A DNA stretch of 64,000 nucleotides, taken from the NCBI GenBank assembly GCA_963666895.2, contig CAXXNS010000010.1:496001-560000 (forward strand). The letters are read 5' to 3'. Positions 18,110 to 25,261 of the stretch are shown one piece after another. The stretch's first letter is position 1; every line of letters starts with the position of its first letter. Source of the DNA: G963666895 sp963666895. GTDB lineage: Bacteria; Desulfobacterota; Desulfovibrionia; Desulfovibrionales; Desulfovibrionaceae. The notes under the pieces are model-generated. The model ran no database searches and had not been told where the DNA came from. It was given only the letters and a program-made list of their open reading frames with translations. The position numbers and the translations under genes are program-made.

Positions 18110-18140
18110 CATCTCTGATGGAAAATGGTGATCAGAGATG
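18110..18140. repeat. Inverted repeat with 10-base arms
   Basis: CATCTCTGAT at 18110-18119 and ATCAGAGATG at 18131-18140 are perfect inverted arms around an 11-base loop. It lies between parA and the antisense gene. It could form an RNA hairpin or be a dimeric regulator site. Confidence 0.6.
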
Positions 18141-18292
18141 ACCGGACTGGACAAGAGGGGCAAAGGGCAATGAAGGCTGTTTGGTCATACCCGGTGAAAC
18201 ACGGTCCTGGACTGCCAAACCAGGATCAGGGTGTGGTCACGTCACCTGGGGTCGCGCTCAAGAGTCCGTCACGACATGCTCAGGCAAGTGTC

Positions 18293-18308
18293 GATCGCTC
18301 GAGCGATC
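18293..18308. repeat. Perfect 16-base palindrome GATCGCTCGAGCGATC
   Basis: The site is fully symmetrical over 16 bases with no spacer, unlike a hairpin with a loop. This form suggests a protein-binding site. It does not resemble parS. Confidence 0.65.
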
Positions 18309-18442
18309 AGTGGTGGGTGATGAGCCGAAAGAGGTCCATCAGATCGAAGCGAAAGACTCGGCTTGGAAATACCAGCCAGGCCGGTGGGTTCCGGGGAAAA
18401 TGCGCTGTAAGGGCTTTTTTGAATCTCAAACGGGTTCGGGCT

Positions 18443-18865
18443 TCATTTATAGCGCGCTTCGTTGCGAGGATTCTTGTTTTCCTGGAACGGCTTGGTTTCG
18501 CTGACGATTTCGTCCTTGAAATGGCGCTTGATGATTTTTGCCTTGCAGTTTCGGCAATAGAAGGCCACCAGGCCGGACAGGCTGGCCGCGGTGAGCAGGA
18601 ATTTTCTCGGGTCGTCGGCCTGGAAGTCGGCGGTCTCTGCGCCGCAGGCCTGGCAGGTCACGTCGGTGTCCACGGGGTAGGGGAAGTCCCAGCAGGACAC
18701 CAGAGATTCCCAGTCGGCCAGGTTTTCAACCGGCTCGGAGGGTGGTTCAGCGTCGGAAGCCAGGTCGGAAAGGTGCGGTTCAGCCGCCTTCCAGGCCTGC
18801 GGGGAGAGCAGTACGCCAATGAGGCCGCCGCCGACATCGTAGAGTTTGGTGATGTGTTCGGACAT
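18443..18865 (-). CDS. Hypothetical zinc-ribbon protein antisense between parA and parB
   Basis: The 140-residue product has two cysteine pairs, CQAC near residue 71 and CRNC near residue 104, spaced like a zinc ribbon. Residues 1-60 contain LYDVGGGLIGVLLSPQAW and an acidic stretch with DLASDAEPPSEPVENLADW; a short hydrophobic segment LLTAASLSGLVAFYC precedes the second pair. Codon use resembles the neighbours. It is transcribed against parA and parB and ends after a lysine-rich tail. I do not recognise a named family. The start at 18865 lacks a strong ribosome site. Confidence 0.6.
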   Translation of the reverse strand: MSEHITKLYDVGGGLIGVLLSPQAWKAAEPHLSDLASDAEPPSEPVENLADWESLVSCWDFPYPVDTDVTCQACGAETADFQADDPRKFLLTAASLSGLVAFYCRNCKAKIIKRHFKDEIVSETKPFQENKNPRNEARYK

Positions 18866-18949
18866 GAGGTTTCTATAGTCACCTAGGGCGCATCACGCAA
18901 GCGGCGGATTACCCCGGGCCCGGCCCGGGAGCAACGAGAGGAGTGATTC

Positions 18950-19867
18950 ATGGCCATTCGAGGACTGGGGCGCGGATTGGACGCCCTGCTTGGCGGCTCC
19001 ATGCCGCAGGACCAGGAGATCAACCCGGCGGAGATTCAGGCTATCAGCCTGGAGGCCATTGTTCCCAATCCCAACCAGCCGCGGCGGAGGTTTGACGAGC
19101 AGGCCCTGGCCGAGCTGGCGGAAAGCATCAAGTCCCAGGGCGTGTTGCAGCCCGTGCTGCTGCGGCCTGTGGACGACGGCTATGAGCTGGTGGCCGGGGA
19201 GCGGCGTTTTCGCGCCGCGGGCATGGCCGGGCTGACAGAGATTCCGGCCCTGGTTCGGGAGATGACCGACCAGCAGAGCCTGGCCATCGCGCTTATCGAG
19301 AACCTGCAGCGCGAGGACCTGAATCCCTTGGAAGAAGCCCAGGGCTACCGGCGCCTGCTGGACGAGTTCGGTCTGTCCCAGGAGGATCTGGCTTCCAGCG
19401 TGGGCAAGAGCCGCTCCTCCCTGGCCAACTCCCTGCGCCTGCTCAAGCTGCCCGATACGGTGCAGGAGGATCTGGCCCAGGGCCGGATCACGGCCGGGCA
19501 CGCCCGAGCCCTGCTGTCCGTGGAGGACGGCCAAGGGCAGACGGCCCTGCACGAGCGCATGCTGGCCTCTCCCATGACCGTGCGCCAGGCCGAGTCCGAG
19601 GCCGCATATTACAAGAAACACGGCGAGTTGCCCGATGCCACGACCGTGTCCGCTCCGGCCGCCTCGGGCGGTTCCGGGGCCCGTGCTCCGCGCGCCAAGT
19701 CCCTGGACCAGCGGCTGGCCGATTTGCAGGAAAGCCTCTCTGCGACCCTGGGCCTCAAGGTCAGTGTCAGCGGCCACGTGGGCAAGGGCAAGGTGGTGCT
19801 GCACTATGACTCCGAGGATGACCTGATCACGATCACCTCAAAATTCGGGGTTTCGATCGAGGAATGA
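18950..19867 (+). CDS. parB: Chromosome partitioning protein ParB (Spo0J)
   Basis: ParB binds parS, loads as a CTP-dependent clamp and spreads. The start at 18950 follows AGAGGAG. The 305-residue protein begins with the ParA-stimulating tail (RGLGRGLDALLGG), then the CTP-binding domain with NPNQPRRRF, the GVLQPVLLRP strand and the GERRFRAA box at about residues 84-91, followed by ENLQREDLNPLEEAQGYRRL, the KSRSSLANSLRLLKLP recognition helices and a C-terminal dimer domain (residues 245-305). Two exact sites for it lie upstream of parA. Confidence 0.96.
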   Translation: MAIRGLGRGLDALLGGSMPQDQEINPAEIQAISLEAIVPNPNQPRRRFDEQALAELAESIKSQGVLQPVLLRPVDDGYELVAGERRFRAAGMAGLTEIPALVREMTDQQSLAIALIENLQREDLNPLEEAQGYRRLLDEFGLSQEDLASSVGKSRSSLANSLRLLKLPDTVQEDLAQGRITAGHARALLSVEDGQGQTALHERMLASPMTVRQAESEAAYYKKHGELPDATTVSAPAASGGSGARAPRAKSLDQRLADLQESLSATLGLKVSVSGHVGKGKVVLHYDSEDDLITITSKFGVSIEE

Positions 19868-19971
19868 TCGTCGGACTGAACCTTGCTGATCTGGCGGAGA
19901 TTGCCGCGAGCGAGGGTGATAAGGAGCATTTTGCGAAGGCGATGTATCCCAACAACAGGGTCAGAGTGTAA
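19864..19971 (+). CDS. Possible 35-residue peptide between parB and the heptose kinase gene
   Basis: An ATG overlapping the parB stop (ATGA) opens a frame of 35 codons, MIVGLNLADLAEIAASEGDK and onward, stopping four bases before the next start. About two thirds of third positions are G or C, similar to the N-terminal part of the next gene. Translational coupling to parB would be possible. No family is recognised and chance is not excluded. Confidence 0.3.
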   Translation: MIVGLNLADLAEIAASEGDKEHFAKAMYPNNRVRV

Positions 19972-19974
19972 ATC

Positions 19975-21003
19975 ATGAATAATAACAAAGTACTGAATGT
20001 GAATATGTGCCGTGACGCCCTGGACGGCATGGCCGGGAAGAAGATCATGATCATCGGGGACATAATGCTTGATCATTATGTCTTCGGCCAGGTGGAGCGC
20101 ATCTCTCCCGAGGCCCCGGTTCCGGTGGTCCGGGTGGAGGAGGAACGCCGTCTTTTAGGTGGGGCCGGCAACGTGGCCCGCAACGTGGCCGCCCTGGACG
20201 GCGTGCCCATGCTTTACGGAATAATCGGCCAGGACGGCGAGTCAGAGCAGATCCGGACCCTGTGCGCCGAGGCTGGTTTCGAGGTCCATGCGGTGGCAGA
20301 CCACAACCGTCCAACAACCCGCAAGACGCGGGTGGTGGCCGGGTCGCAGCAGCTGGTCCGCATTGACCGGGAGTCCACCGAAACCGTGAGCAACGGTCTG
20401 ATCTCCGACATTCTCAAGGACGTTGGCGATCGTGCAGCCGCCACGCCGGTGATAATCATTTCTGATTATGGCAAAGGCTTGATTTCAAAAGAGTTCATGA
20501 TGAAACTTCAAGCCCTGTTGAGCGAGTTCGATGAACAGCCCCTGATCCTGGTGGACCCGAAAACCCGCAATTGGGACGCCTATTCCGGGGTGGACATGCT
20601 CACTCCAAATACCAAGGAAGCCGCTGAAGGAGCAGGATATCCCATCAAGGATTCCAGCGATGTGATCAGGGCCGGAAAAATGCTGTTCGAGCGCCTGAAC
20701 TGCCGCAATCTTCTGGTGACACTGGGCAGTCAGGGCATGGCCGTATTTGAATCCGCTGACAAAACGTATCACATTCCCACCGTGGCCAAGAAGGTTTTCG
20801 ACGTCACCGGGGCTGGTGACACCGTGATCGCCACCCTGGGCCTGGCCCTGGCCGCGGGCGCCGACCTGCTCACCGCGGCCGCCCTGGCCAACTACGCGGC
20901 CGGGATCACCGTGGGCCAGGTGGGCGCGGCCGTGGCCGGACGCGAAGAGGTGTCCCTGGCCATGACCAGCCTGCCCAGACCGCAGGTGACGCGCCTGGAC
21001 TGA
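19975..21003 (+). CDS. rfaE1: D-glycero-beta-D-manno-heptose-7-phosphate kinase
   Basis: This PfkB-family kinase phosphorylates heptose 7-phosphate at O-1 for the ADP-heptose of LPS inner core. The 342-residue protein has MIIGDIMLDHYVFGQVERISPEAP, the PfkB signature LLGGAGNVARNVAAL, the stretch ISDYGKGL, and the catalytic DVTGAGDTVIATLGLALAAG near residue 270. It corresponds to the N-terminal half of E. coli HldE; the adenylyltransferase half is not fused and is not in the window. The N-terminal 11 residues before the kinase fold are poorly constrained, so the start is uncertain. Confidence 0.92.
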   Translation: MNNNKVLNVNMCRDALDGMAGKKIMIIGDIMLDHYVFGQVERISPEAPVPVVRVEEERRLLGGAGNVARNVAALDGVPMLYGIIGQDGESEQIRTLCAEAGFEVHAVADHNRPTTRKTRVVAGSQQLVRIDRESTETVSNGLISDILKDVGDRAAATPVIIISDYGKGLISKEFMMKLQALLSEFDEQPLILVDPKTRNWDAYSGVDMLTPNTKEAAEGAGYPIKDSSDVIRAGKMLFERLNCRNLLVTLGSQGMAVFESADKTYHIPTVAKKVFDVTGAGDTVIATLGLALAAGADLLTAAALANYAAGITVGQVGAAVAGREEVSLAMTSLPRPQVTRLD

Positions 21004-21075
21004 ACGCCGCTATCCCCGTAACATGCCGTTGCGCTGACGGATTCAACCCCCAACCCCCCAACCTGTGGAGTGGAC

Positions 21076-22431
21076 ATGCCCAAGTCCAAGGCTATGGCGG
21101 ACATCGACACCGCGATCCTGTCCCTTGGCAAGGCCAAGATCCCGACCCCGCTGCCCTATGGCCGGTACATCGGCCAGGACCAGACCGTTCTCATCAACTT
21201 GGCCGCCGAGGACCTGGACCAGGATTTCGAATACGACGAGCAGGGCCCTGTGAGCTCCCGGTTCGAGAAGGCCGGACCCAGGGAATTCCTGTATTTCGAC
21301 TCCTCCAAGGCCAAGTGCGCCGTGGTCACCTGCGGCGGGCTCTGCCCGGGCATCAACGACGTGATCCGGGCCATCGTCATGGAGGCGATTCACAACTACA
21401 ACGTGCGCCAGGTGCTGGGCATCCGCTTCGGGCTCCAAGGATTCATCCCGCGCTATGGGCACAAGATCATGGAGCTGACCCCGGGCGCGGTGTCCGACAT
21501 CCACCAGTTCGGCGGCACCATCCTGGGCAGCTCGCGTGGACCCCAGCCGCCGGAAGAGATCGTGGACACCCTGGAGCGGCTCAATATCTCGATCTTGTTC
21601 ATGATCGGCGGGGACGGCACCATGCGCGCCGCCCAGCAGGTGGTCAAGGAGATCACGGACCGCAACCTCAAGATTTCGGTCATCGGCGTGCCCAAGACCA
21701 TAGACAACGACATCAACTTCGTGACCAAGTCTTTCGGGTTCGACACGGCCGTGGAAAAGGCCACCGAGGCCATCCAGTGCGCCCATGTGGAGGCCACGGG
21801 CGCGGACAACGGCATCGGCCTGGTCAAGGTCATGGGCCGCGAGTCCGGGTTCATCGCCGCCCAGGCCGCCCTGGCCCTCAAGGAGGTCAACATCGTCCTG
21901 GTGCCCGAATGCCCCTTCGACCTGGAAGGCGAGCACGGCCTGTTCGCCTCCCTGGAACAGCGGCTGACTGAACGCGGGCACTGCGTGATCCTGTGCGCCG
22001 AGGGAGCAGGGCAGCACCTGTGCCAGTCCTCGGGTCAGAAGGACGCCTCGGGCAACCCTGTGCTCTGCGACATCTGCGACCTGCTCATCCACCGCATCAA
22101 GGAGCACTTCCGGGAAAAGGACAGGACCATCACCCTGAAGTACATCGACCCCAGCTACATCATCCGCTCGGTGCCGGCCAACGCCAACGACCGGGTCTAT
22201 TGCGGGTTCCTGGGCCAGAACGCGGTCCACGCGGCCATGGCCGGCAAGACCGGAGCCGTGGTCTCCAGCCTGCAGTCGCGGTACATCCACCTGCCCCTGC
22301 ACCTGGTGACGCGCAAGCGCAAGAAATTGAACACCAATTCCGAATATTGGCGAGCCGTGGTCGAGTCCACGGGCCAGCGCATCCTCAATTGCGCCTCAGG
22401 CGTGTACAACGGCATTTCGTCCATGGAATGA
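21076..22431 (+). CDS. ATP-type 6-phosphofructokinase
   Basis: The enzyme phosphorylates fructose 6-phosphate in glycolysis. The 451-residue protein has the glycine loop CGGLCPGINDVIRA, the phosphoryl-donor motif GGDGTMRAA near residue 178, the PKTIDNDINF motif and MGRESGFIAAQAALA. Gly at the E. coli 104 position together with Lys at 124 is the combination of trypanosome and plant long PFKs, which use ATP; PPi-dependent enzymes have Asp at 104. The ATG at 21076 has GGAG five bases upstream; a GTG at 21070 is in frame. A strong terminator follows. Confidence 0.9.
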   Translation: MPKSKAMADIDTAILSLGKAKIPTPLPYGRYIGQDQTVLINLAAEDLDQDFEYDEQGPVSSRFEKAGPREFLYFDSSKAKCAVVTCGGLCPGINDVIRAIVMEAIHNYNVRQVLGIRFGLQGFIPRYGHKIMELTPGAVSDIHQFGGTILGSSRGPQPPEEIVDTLERLNISILFMIGGDGTMRAAQQVVKEITDRNLKISVIGVPKTIDNDINFVTKSFGFDTAVEKATEAIQCAHVEATGADNGIGLVKVMGRESGFIAAQAALALKEVNIVLVPECPFDLEGEHGLFASLEQRLTERGHCVILCAEGAGQHLCQSSGQKDASGNPVLCDICDLLIHRIKEHFREKDRTITLKYIDPSYIIRSVPANANDRVYCGFLGQNAVHAAMAGKTGAVVSSLQSRYIHLPLHLVTRKRKKLNTNSEYWRAVVESTGQRILNCASGVYNGISSME

Positions 22432-22453
22432 GGCTGGCTTGTGCGAGGCAATA

Positions 22454-22479
22454 AAAAAGGGCCCATACGGGCCCTTTTT
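22454..22479. terminator. Bidirectional intrinsic terminator
   Basis: AAAAAGGGCCC and GGGCCCTTTTT form a perfect 11-base stem around the loop ATAC. It serves the phosphofructokinase gene on the plus strand and, by symmetry, the 22498-22905 gene on the minus strand. Confidence 0.92.
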
Positions 22480-22497
22480 GTTTGTCTGGCGCAGGAG

Positions 22498-22905
22498 CTA
22501 GTCGTTGACGGCCAGGCGGCGGCGCATGTGGCCAAGCTCGGACTGGTCGGCCTGGCGGGCGGCGTCCTCCTCAAGGGACAGGGCCAGGAGGTAGAGCAGA
22601 TCGTCGGTGGGCACCTGCATGGACACGGAGCCGTTGGAGATCAGGACTTCGGCGTCCTTCTCCTCGACAAGGTAGGCGCTGCGGTGGCGTGTGTGGCCGA
22701 TGGCGGATATGACGCTGTAGGCGCGGCGGCCCTCACCAAGATCGTAAATTTTTTCAACGGTCAGCATGCCGTTCTGGTTGTTGAAGTGCATGTCCTCGGC
22801 CTTCAACGTACCCTCCACACGGATTTCTTTGCCGTGGTCGTTGGGCAGTGAGACGCGATGGATCCATTCGCCGCCATCCACCTGATCGATCCGCTTTTGC
22901 GCCAT
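22498..22905 (-). CDS. Hypothetical protein co-transcribed with a helix-turn-helix gene
   Basis: The 135-residue soluble protein starts MAQKRIDQVDGGEWIHRVSL and ends near the shared terminator. It is predicted to be beta-rich in the middle (MLTVEKIYDLGEGRRAYSVI) and helical at the end (LLYLLALSLEEDAARQ). No signal peptide, membrane segment or known motif is seen. It lies three bases after the DNA-binding protein gene, so the two are one operon and may form a functional pair. I do not recognise the family. Confidence 0.65.
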   Translation of the reverse strand: MAQKRIDQVDGGEWIHRVSLPNDHGKEIRVEGTLKAEDMHFNNQNGMLTVEKIYDLGEGRRAYSVISAIGHTRHRSAYLVEEKDAEVLISNGSVSMQVPTDDLLYLLALSLEEDAARQADQSELGHMRRRLAVND

Positions 22906-22908
22906 CCC

Positions 22909-23163
22909 CTACTCCTTGTCCAGAGGAAGCTTGAGCTGCTCCGGGCCCTTGCTGTCCCGCTTTCTGCTCTCCATCGAAGTTCGCCACCCGGTCTCGATGA
23001 ATTCCATGAGCGCCGATTCCGGCACACGCCATTGACTGCCGATCTTGATAGCTCCGAGCGCTCCCTCGGTAATCAGCCGGTACGCTGTCCGCTGATGCAC
23101 TCTCAATGCCTCCGCCACCTCACGCACGGTGTACAGGGTCGGTGTACTCGAAGGCTTCACCAT
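22909..23163 (-). CDS. Excisionase/MerR-type helix-turn-helix DNA-binding protein
   Basis: The 84-residue protein is a single HTH_17-type winged helix: LYTVREVAEALRVHQRTAYRLITEGALGAIKIGSQWRVPESALMEFI. Such proteins act as excisionases or small regulators. The C-terminal tail is basic then acidic. The ATG at 23163 has AGGA eight bases upstream; the frame is open to 23214. No integrase or prophage gene lies nearby, so a regulatory role is likelier than excision. A symmetrical site at 23209-23223 just upstream could be its own operator. Confidence 0.75.
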   Translation of the reverse strand: MVKPSSTPTLYTVREVAEALRVHQRTAYRLITEGALGAIKIGSQWRVPESALMEFIETGWRTSMESRKRDSKGPEQLKLPLDKE

Positions 23164-23208
23164 GCACACGTCCTGGTTGATTTGAAGTGTTATGGTCATG
23201 TCATAAAC

Positions 23209-23223
23209 TGACAAAGCTTGTCA
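23209..23223. promoter_or_regulatory. Inverted repeat TGACAA-N3-TTGTCA, possible operator
   Basis: Six-base perfect arms flank AGC, 46 bases upstream of the helix-turn-helix start. On the minus strand TTGACA in this repeat could also be a -35 element, so binding here would block transcription. Confidence 0.45.
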
Positions 23224-23559
23224 AAGAATTCATAAGCTGTCGCAAGAAAATCTAGAAATGTTTTAATTGGCGGTGAGCGTTTAGAATATGACGATCATGT
23301 TACGCATTTGTGCACATTGTGGGGAAAAAAAGCAGCTATTTTTGGCTCGGTCAAGCCGAGGCTATGGAAGAATGCGTGAAAAGAATCAACGGATGAATAA
23401 TGGGAGCGGGCAATGGCTGCGGACATTCACTCGCCATGCTGAAAAATCATGTTGTGGAAAACACAAGAAGGGATTTGAAAATGACCGCTGGTCGCAGGAG
23501 AGCCCGGGAAAATCGCCGCAGCTATCGGGCAGGAAACGGAAAAAACCCGGGGAGCCGCG
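23224..23559. other. 336-base intergenic region, lower GC, no supported gene
   Basis: It separates the 3' end of the ArnT-like gene from the promoter side of the helix-turn-helix gene; both are on the minus strand. A short plus-strand frame at 23288-23596 has a CAHCG start but no ribosome site and runs into the antisense of the transferase gene, so I do not call it. A T run at 23537-23544 read on the minus strand may help end transferase transcription, but no stable stem precedes it. Confidence 0.5.
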
Positions 23560-25170
23560 TCAGTACTTGTCCAGTTCGGCCTGGTCGGGCCAGTAGCCGT
23601 TGTAACCGTAGCAGGGAATGATGGTGAATTTGCGGGCCGGACGGCCGTTGTACTCGGTGGTCAGGTACACCGGGTCGCCGATGCGCTTAAACATCATGCG
23701 CACGTCCTTGTCCGGGGGAAAGGCGTCCTCGTGATCCTTGAGCACGTACAGGGCGTCCCAGCCCAGCTTGTCCGTGGGGCCGGGCCACAGGTCGTACTGG
23801 TTCATGCGCCTCGAATCCACCCAGCCGCAATAGGTGCGCGGCTGCCCGGGTACGTAGAAGGCCAGGGCCGCGGTCATGTCATAGAGGTTGGAGAAGATGA
23901 ACACCTTGTCCGGGTCCTGGAACACGGCCGGGTCCAACCGCATGGCCTCCACGGTCTGGCCCAGGTGGCGCCAGCCCTTGACCCGATGGGTGATGTTCAG
24001 GTTGTCCGGCACCGGGGCGTACTGGAAGAAGTGGGCCACCAGGAACAGGCCCACGGCCAGGCCGACGATGGTCCGCCGGGCCCAGGCGCGGCTGGACCGG
24101 TCCAGGAAGCGGTCAAAGGCCAGGGCGGCCAGGACCACGCCGGAGACGTAGCTCACCGTGGCCCAGTTGGGCAGCACCTTGGCGTGGAAGCTCCAGAGCA
24201 GGAAAAAGCCCCACACGGGCCAGAAGAATACGGCCAGGAGCAGGTTGCGCGCGGTGCCGGGGTCGTCGCTTGGCCGCTCGGCAACGGGCGAGGGCTTGAA
24301 ATACCGCTTCACGGCCCGCCAGCCGCCGATGAGCATGAAGGCCAGCCACCAGGGCGTGGCCAGCCCCACCTGGGAGCCGAAGTAGTCGGGAAAGCGGTCG
24401 AACCGGATCAGGGTCTTGGCCTGCTTGCCGGCCGCGCCGATGAGGTACATGACGTGCTTGTAGCCCACGAAGTCGTGCTGCAGGTTCCAGATCAGGGTGG
24501 GCAAAAAGCCCAGGACCACGCCCGTGGTGCAGGACAGGAACAGATAGGTGAAAAAGCGCTTGGGCGACAGCCCCTTGATGCGCAGGCCCAGCCAGTACAG
24601 GGCGGCCAGGGCCGGGAATCCGAGCATGGTGTACTTGGCCAGGACGCCCAGGCCGAACAGCAGGGCCAGGACCGCGAAGGGCCAGACAGGGGCCCGTCCG
24701 TTTCCGTCCGCACGCGAGCCCATGTCCAGGCAGACCAGGCAGGCCAGCCAGAACAGGACGAACGGGTTGTCCGTGGTCATGAGGATGCCCAGGGCGGCGA
24801 ACAGGATCACGGTGTTGAACACGAGCAGGGCCACCACGCCCAGTCGCGGGCGGTTCCAGCCCTTGGCCAGCCAGACGTAGAGCAGGATCTGGGTCACGGC
24901 CGACCCGAAGATGGAGCCGAAGCGCACGCCCAACTCGGTGTTGCCGAAGATATTGGTCCACAGGGCGATGATCCAGGCGATGAGCGGGCCCTTGGAGTAG
25001 TAGGTCCACTGAAGGTGGCGGGTCCAGTCCCAGTACTGGGTTTCGTCCTGGACCAGGGTCAGCTGGCCCGTGCCCACGAACCACAGCCGCAGGACCGTGA
25101 CCGCGCAGATGATCAGGGAGGCCCACAGGCCCGGACGCTGTTCGATTTTGGCTGTGATCGGGGAAGGCAT
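23560..25170 (-). CDS. ArnT/PMT-like membrane glycosyltransferase
   Basis: This 536-residue polytopic enzyme is of the GT-C fold, which moves a sugar from a polyprenyl phosphate to an acceptor on the periplasmic side. The first loop has the catalytic acidic pair QDETQYWDWTRHLQWTYYSKGP near residues 41-62, followed by about ten membrane helices and a periplasmic C-terminal domain with FYVPGQPRTYCGW. The ATG at 25170 has GGAG upstream. It shares an operon direction with the MarR gene and faces a YdjC deacetylase and an ArnC-like transferase, which suggests it is the final enzyme of an amino-sugar transfer to lipid A or LPS core. Confidence 0.82.
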   Translation of the reverse strand: MPSPITAKIEQRPGLWASLIICAVTVLRLWFVGTGQLTLVQDETQYWDWTRHLQWTYYSKGPLIAWIIALWTNIFGNTELGVRFGSIFGSAVTQILLYVWLAKGWNRPRLGVVALLVFNTVILFAALGILMTTDNPFVLFWLACLVCLDMGSRADGNGRAPVWPFAVLALLFGLGVLAKYTMLGFPALAALYWLGLRIKGLSPKRFFTYLFLSCTTGVVLGFLPTLIWNLQHDFVGYKHVMYLIGAAGKQAKTLIRFDRFPDYFGSQVGLATPWWLAFMLIGGWRAVKRYFKPSPVAERPSDDPGTARNLLLAVFFWPVWGFFLLWSFHAKVLPNWATVSYVSGVVLAALAFDRFLDRSSRAWARRTIVGLAVGLFLVAHFFQYAPVPDNLNITHRVKGWRHLGQTVEAMRLDPAVFQDPDKVFIFSNLYDMTAALAFYVPGQPRTYCGWVDSRRMNQYDLWPGPTDKLGWDALYVLKDHEDAFPPDKDVRMMFKRIGDPVYLTTEYNGRPARKFTIIPCYGYNGYWPDQAELDKY

Positions 25171-25261
25171 CAAAGGACTCCGGATTCGGATGAAAAGGAC
25201 CGGGCCTTCCTACACCCGGGCAAAGCGGATGGCAACCTTGGCCCGGCGGTTGGCATGGCCG

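Larger units (their letters stand above)
17980..18442. other. 463-base region without a convincing gene, with two palindromes
   Basis: No start with a ribosome site opens a coding frame here. It holds a 10-base inverted repeat CATCTCTGAT / ATCAGAGATG at 18110-18119 and 18131-18140, and a perfect 16-base palindrome at 18293-18308. No T run follows the first hairpin, so neither looks like a classical terminator. The base composition is lower in GC than the flanks. It may hold regulatory sites or a small RNA, which I cannot decide from the sequence. Confidence 0.5.

Noticed and set aside
18125..18886. Plus-strand frame of 253 codons across the parA-parB gap
   Set aside because: No ribosome site and no motif; most of it is the antisense of the zinc-ribbon gene, which has paired CxxC motifs.
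22909..23163. Prophage excisionase
   Set aside because: The helix-turn-helix is of the excisionase type, but no integrase, attachment repeat or tRNA target lies nearby.
23288..23596. Plus-strand frame of 102 codons starting with CAHCG
   Set aside because: No ribosome site, residue composition unlike a folded protein, and its end runs antisense into the ArnT-like gene.
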